The notes under the pieces were generated by a model. That model had not been told where the DNA came from, did no database searches, and saw only the letters and a list, made by a program, of their open reading frames with translations. From contig CABIXN010000002.1 in assembly GCA_902362715.1 (NCBI GenBank), positions 62,001-126,000 of the forward strand: a stretch of 64,000 nt of DNA. Direction: 5' to 3'. This document shows positions 60,432 through 64,000 of the stretch, in pieces (position 1 is the stretch's first letter; each line of letters opens with the position of its first letter). Both the position numbers and the translations under genes were made by a program. The stretch comes from Lachnospiraceae bacterium. Its GTDB lineage: Bacteria > Bacillota > Clostridia > Lachnospirales > Lachnospiraceae.

Positions 60432-62341
60432 AAAATATCATTATAGGAACAGCAGGTCATATTGATCATGGAAAAACAACGCTTATAAAAGCATTGACCG
60501 GTCATAATACTGACCGGTGGAAAGAAGAGCAGATACGCGGGATTACTATTGATCTTGGGTTTACGTATTTTGATATGAAAAACGGAGACCGTGCGGGCAT
60601 TATAGATGTGCCCGGCCATGAGAAGTTTATTCATAATATGGCGGCCGGAGTTGTGGGGATGGACCTTGTACTGCTGGTTGTGGCGGCGGATGAAGGAATT
60701 ATGCCTCAGACAAGAGAACATGTGGATATTTTAGGTCTTCTTGGAATAGAGAAAAGTATTATTGTACTGAATAAATGTGATCTTGTAGAAGAAGAGTGGG
60801 CAGATCTTGTGGAGGAAGAATTAAAGGAGGAGCTTAGGGGAACGTTTCTGGAGAATGCTCCTGTTGTAAGAGTTTCTGCTGTAACAGGTCAGGGATTAAA
60901 TGCATTAAAAGATACCATTGAATCTATGACCAGGGCTGAGGTAAAAGAAAAAAACACACAGACGATTCCAAGGCTGCCGGTTGACCGGGTGTTTACGCTG
61001 CCCGGTTTTGGCACTATTGTAACGGGAACCTTAATTTCAGGCACGATTACCAGGGAGGATGTTCTGGAATTGTATCCCAATGAAAAGGAATGTAAAATAA
61101 GAAGTATTCAGGTCCATGGCAAAGACCAGCAGCAGTGCAGTGCCGGTCAGCGGGCGGCCATTAACCTTTCCAACATAAAGAAATCGGAAATCAGCAGAGG
61201 CTGTGTACTGGCGCCAAAAAACAGTATGAGAAATACAGACCTGCTGGATGTAAAAATTTCGGTTCTGCCTGGTTCTTCAAGGACTGTCACAAATAGAGAA
61301 CGTCTGCATCTGTATATAGGAACAAGTGAAATTCTCTGTCGTGCAGTACTTCTTGATTGTGAAAAAATAGAACCGGGGGAAAGTGGTCTGGCACAGCTTC
61401 GGCTGGAAGAAAAAACAGCTGTAAAACGGGGAGATCGCTTTGTAATTCGTTTTTATTCTCCTTTGGAAACCATTGGAGGAGGGATTGTACTGGAACCAAA
61501 TCCAAAAAGGAAAAAAAGGTTTGATGAACAGACGATTTATGAACTGCAGAAAAAGGAGTCAGGATCTCTGGCCGATGTTATGGAGCTTCATATAAAAGAG
61601 CACGGTGATACGATGATTACTCTGGCGGAACTGGCAAAGCTGACAGCTTATGCCCAGGAGGAAATGCAGGCTCTGCTTAAAGATATGGAAGCCGAAGAAA
61701 CGGTATATGTATTTCCCATGAAAAAAGATACTTATATCTGGCACCGGGAAAGTGAATTTATAGTCAGACAGAAGATGATCCGGGATCTGAAAGAGTATCA
61801 TAAAAAATATCCGTATCGGTTTGGCAGGAAAAAGGCTGAAATTCAAATGACCTATATGAAAAAGGTAAAAGCCAATGTATTTGATTTTTATATAGAACGG
61901 ATGACAGAGCAGAGGATATTGGGAAAGAAAGGCGAATATCTGCACCTGACTGATTTTGAGGTAAAGAAAGATGAGATATATCTTGAGATAGAGAAACAAT
62001 TTACAGACACCTTTAAAAGGGCGGCATATGAATTTATCCGGATTACGGAAGTACCAGCGGGAAATATATCGGAACAGGTCCGGGAGGATGTGTTGCAGAT
62101 GCTTGTGGAAGAAGGGACGCTGATGCGGCTGACAGAGGATACTTATACGCTGACTGTTTTGATGGAAGCGGCTGCAGAGCAGATTCAAAATTATGTCCGC
62201 AAGGAACATGTCATCACTTTCAGTCAGGTGCGGGATCTGTTTTCTACCAGCAGAAAAAATGCCAAGCTGATACTTGAAGAAACAGACCGCAGAAAAATTA
62301 CGAAAAAGGCAGGAGCTGAGACAGAAAGAGTGCCTTATTAA
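60428..62341 (+). CDS. selB: Selenocysteine-specific elongation factor
   Basis: A 637-aa GTPase that brings Sec-tRNA to SECIS-bearing UGA codons. G-domain motifs are GTAGHIDHGKTTL, DVPGHEKFIHNM and NKCDL; an EF-Tu-like domain set and C-terminal winged helices that grip the SECIS follow. Start ATG 60428 overlaps the end of selA, giving coupled translation. Confidence 0.96.
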   Translation: MKNIIIGTAGHIDHGKTTLIKALTGHNTDRWKEEQIRGITIDLGFTYFDMKNGDRAGIIDVPGHEKFIHNMAAGVVGMDLVLLVVAADEGIMPQTREHVDILGLLGIEKSIIVLNKCDLVEEEWADLVEEELKEELRGTFLENAPVVRVSAVTGQGLNALKDTIESMTRAEVKEKNTQTIPRLPVDRVFTLPGFGTIVTGTLISGTITREDVLELYPNEKECKIRSIQVHGKDQQQCSAGQRAAINLSNIKKSEISRGCVLAPKNSMRNTDLLDVKISVLPGSSRTVTNRERLHLYIGTSEILCRAVLLDCEKIEPGESGLAQLRLEEKTAVKRGDRFVIRFYSPLETIGGGIVLEPNPKRKKRFDEQTIYELQKKESGSLADVMELHIKEHGDTMITLAELAKLTAYAQEEMQALLKDMEAEETVYVFPMKKDTYIWHRESEFIVRQKMIRDLKEYHKKYPYRFGRKKAEIQMTYMKKVKANVFDFYIERMTEQRILGKKGEYLHLTDFEVKKDEIYLEIEKQFTDTFKRAAYEFIRITEVPAGNISEQVREDVLQMLVEEGTLMRLTEDTYTLTVLMEAAAEQIQNYVRKEHVITFSQVRDLFSTSRKNAKLILEETDRRKITKKAGAETERVPY

Positions 62342-62420
62342 AGGTTTGCAAAGACAGCTTTGTCAGTTGACGAGAACAGGGAAATGTGGAATAATAACTT
62401 TTGAGTTTTGTTATTAATAT

Positions 62421-62518
62421 GGCGGTGGGCGGGCAACTGGTGTGCCCCCTGGTCTTCAAAACCTGTGTTGGGCGTTAGGAGCGTCCTGGGTGGGTTCGAT
62501 TCCCACACACCGTCGCCA
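62421..62518 (+). tRNA. selC: tRNA-Sec (TCA)
   Basis: A 98-nt selenocysteine tRNA with encoded CCA (62516-62518). The acceptor is the 8-bp type (GGCGGTGG against ACACCGTC, with wobble and one mismatch), the anticodon loop CTTCAAA places TCA at 62456-62458, there is a long variable arm (GGGCGTTAGGAGCGTCC region), and the T arm is GTGGGTTCGATTCCCAC. It lies 80 bp after selB. Confidence 0.95.
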
Positions 62519-62557
62519 AAAATGATACTTTTATCAATGATAAGAGTTTTCAGATAT

Positions 62558-62585
62558 GTGGGTGCAGCCAAAGGAGCGCACCCAC
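62558..62585 (+). other. Stem-loop between tRNA-Sec and fdhD
   Basis: Stem GTGGGTGC/GCACCCAC with a 12-base loop, 40 bp after the tRNA. No T run. It might serve tRNA processing or weak termination. Confidence 0.5.
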
Positions 62586-62609
62586 ATTTGTTATAACAGG
62601 AGTGTCTGG

Positions 62610-63356
62610 ATGAAGAATCTAAGGAAATATACAAAAAATTCAGTAACCAGAGAGGTAATTACATATACAGGAAAAAAACTGGCCAGAGATCAGAAAGATA
62701 TCGTGGAGGAGATTCGGCTGGAACTGTTTGTGAATAAAAAGCCTGCAGGCGAGATGATTTGTTCTCCCTGGGAAATACAGGAAGCTGTGACAGGTTATCT
62801 GTATATGAAAGAATATGTTCATGATATTGCTGATATTAAAAAGATTCATATAGATCAAAAGGGGCATAGCGTTTTTATTGAAACTGCGGATATACAAAAG
62901 GAAGGAACGTCAAATATACTGTCAGCGGATGATAGCAGGAGCCTCTCTGTTTGTGAAATTATGGATTTATCCCAAAAACTGGAGGAAATGTCAGGTTTGT
63001 TTCACAGAACAGGAGGGGTGCATTGTGCAGCTTTTGTAAGAGATACAGAGTTTTTGTCTTATAAAGAGGATGTCAGCCGTCATGTGGCAGTGGATAAAGT
63101 AGTGGGAGATTGTTTGATTCGGGGAATTCCCATGGGAGGGGGGATACTGGTATTCAGCGGCCGGGTACCTGCTGAAATATTAAAAAAGGTGGCGGCTATG
63201 GGATGCATGATGGTTATTGCAAAGTCAGCGCCCACGAATTATTCCTGTGATCTGGCCCAGAAGCTTGGAATTACCCTGATTGGATTTGCCAGAGACAGCG
63301 GATTTAATATTTATTCGCATCCTGAGCGGATATTTGAGGCTGACTGTATAAAATGA
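62610..63356 (+). CDS. fdhD: FdhD-like sulfurtransferase for formate dehydrogenase
   Basis: A 248-aa FdhD homologue. It keeps FHRTGGVHCAAF, EDVSRHVAVDKVVG, SGRVPAEILKK and SAPTNYSCDLAQKLGITLIG, the family blocks. FdhD passes sulfur to the molybdenum cofactor, which formate dehydrogenase needs. The CxxC loop of the E. coli protein is not seen: the region reads ILSADDSRSLSVCEIMD, with a single Cys. Start ATG 62610 follows AGGAG. Confidence 0.88.
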   Translation: MKNLRKYTKNSVTREVITYTGKKLARDQKDIVEEIRLELFVNKKPAGEMICSPWEIQEAVTGYLYMKEYVHDIADIKKIHIDQKGHSVFIETADIQKEGTSNILSADDSRSLSVCEIMDLSQKLEEMSGLFHRTGGVHCAAFVRDTEFLSYKEDVSRHVAVDKVVGDCLIRGIPMGGGILVFSGRVPAEILKKVAAMGCMMVIAKSAPTNYSCDLAQKLGITLIGFARDSGFNIYSHPERIFEADCIK

Positions 63357-63366
63357 AAAAATCAAG

Positions 63367-63430
63367 AAAAAGAACATTTCCATAAATATGGGCTCTTAAT
63401 AATCTCCGATTTATGGGAATGTTCTTTTTT
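63367..63430. terminator. Terminator after fdhD
   Basis: A long stem (about 20 bp, AAAAAGAACATT and CCATAAAT with complements) ending in TTTTTT on the plus strand and in an A/T-rich flank on the other. It serves both fdhD and the convergent flavodoxin-like gene. Confidence 0.85.
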
Positions 63431-63482
63431 GATGGACCGGTCAGCGTCAAGTCCCGCAAGAGCGAGACTTGAATCTTGATGA

Positions 63483-64000
63483 TTATACGGCAGGGAATTT
63501 CAGTTCTTTATATTTTCCATAACGTTCCTGAACCACATCCTGATTTTTCATAAAGTCAATTCTTGTGGCAATAATTTCTTCTAGATGTTTATCCCGGCAT
63601 TCATTTACATTTCTGTCCCGGCACAAGCCGTCTTTTGCCAGAACAAATTTCACCTTTCCGTTTTCATCCTTTACAAGATCTCCGCCGGCACCGCAGACTG
63701 CACATTCAAAAGGCCACTGAATGCCGTCCCAGTGGGGCTCTCCTTTAAAAATAAGACCTCCGTGGCAGTTTGGACAAAGACCCTGATTAGGATCGCCAAG
63801 CCAGCCCCGTTCTTCCACCGGTGTCTGGATGGCTTTTATAATATTTTCACCCATTTTGTGAGCCCGCTCTAGCTGCTCTGTGCGAAGCAGAACATTTCCT
63901 GGACGGCCGACTCTGGTGGACATAAACTGGTCCACAACCTGCATGGACTGTGTAAACATAGATGCGGCCATAGTTTCCAGTGTCAGGCCCTGCCAGTCAT
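63483..64000 (-). CDS. Flavodoxin / NADPH-dependent FMN reductase-like protein, C-terminal part
   Basis: A leftward reading frame whose N-terminal part lies outside the window; the frame remains open to 64000 (DWQGLTLETMAASM). The visible ~172 residues include a Cys-rich zinc-ribbon-like part (CPNCHGGLI, CAVCGAGGDLV, then GLCRDRNVNECRDKH). Proteins of this kind join a flavodoxin-like domain to such a tail. The exact enzyme is unknown. Confidence 0.6.
   Translation of the reverse strand, partial: DWQGLTLETMAASMFTQSMQVVDQFMSTRVGRPGNVLLRTEQLERAHKMGENIIKAIQTPVEERGWLGDPNQGLCPNCHGGLIFKGEPHWDGIQWPFECAVCGAGGDLVKDENGKVKFVLAKDGLCRDRNVNECRDKHLEEIIATRIDFMKNQDVVQERYGKYKELKFPAV

Overview
The window looks like a chromosomal stretch of an anaerobic, low-GC Gram-positive gut bacterium of the Lachnospiraceae/Clostridia type. 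This rests on A+T-rich DNA with GGAGG ribosome sites, meso-diaminopimelate dehydrogenase, a ferredoxin-dependent 2-oxoacid oxidoreductase, selenocysteine-containing formate dehydrogenase, and families common in that group (YARHG, DUF6120, DUF6147). Species cannot be fixed from the sequence.

Region 1 (1 to about 13,310) is the right end of an integrated mobile element. Its cargo is an ECF importer (ATPase, T and S components), a divergent AraC-type regulator, a pair of ABC half-exporters and a DtxR/MntR-like regulator, which resembles a metal or metallophore transport module. The backbone follows: a sigma-like factor, a ~550-nt non-coding stretch rich in hairpins (candidate structured RNA), a MazF-type toxin, three excisionase-like HTH proteins and a tyrosine integrase. 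It ends at a tRNA 3'-end fragment that marks the attachment site.

Region 2 (13.4-29.2 kb) is mostly host functions: an ArsR/HMA/P1-ATPase metal-efflux operon, ddh, a phasin-like/UbiB pair, a phloretin-hydrolase-like gene with LysR regulator and MFS transporter, a YARHG / M48 protease locus, pta, DUF1638, tRNA-Lys(CTT) and an ion transporter.

Region 3 (29.2-44.4 kb) has a five-gene 2-oxoacid:ferredoxin oxidoreductase operon (with an extra P-loop ATPase), two GT2 glycosyltransferases, a DUF6120-DUF6147-PadR cluster, and an unusual five-gene lipoprotein/ABC-2 operon whose last gene fuses a permease to an extracellular lipoprotein-like domain.

Region 4 (44.4-50.7 kb) holds a plasmid-type Rep_3 initiator with about 15 iterons and two DnaA boxes, apparently a complete iteron origin inside a chromosome, followed by a membrane protein, an S66 peptidase, trmB and a D,D-carboxypeptidase.

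Region 5 (50.7-63.4 kb) is a compact formate/selenium island: PucR regulator, focA-type channel, an NfnB-like flavoprotein, fdhF (in-frame UGA = Sec354), selD (in-frame UGA = Sec16), selA, selB, tRNA-Sec(TCA) and fdhD. It encodes both the selenoenzyme and the machinery needed to make it. The window closes inside a flavodoxin-like gene.
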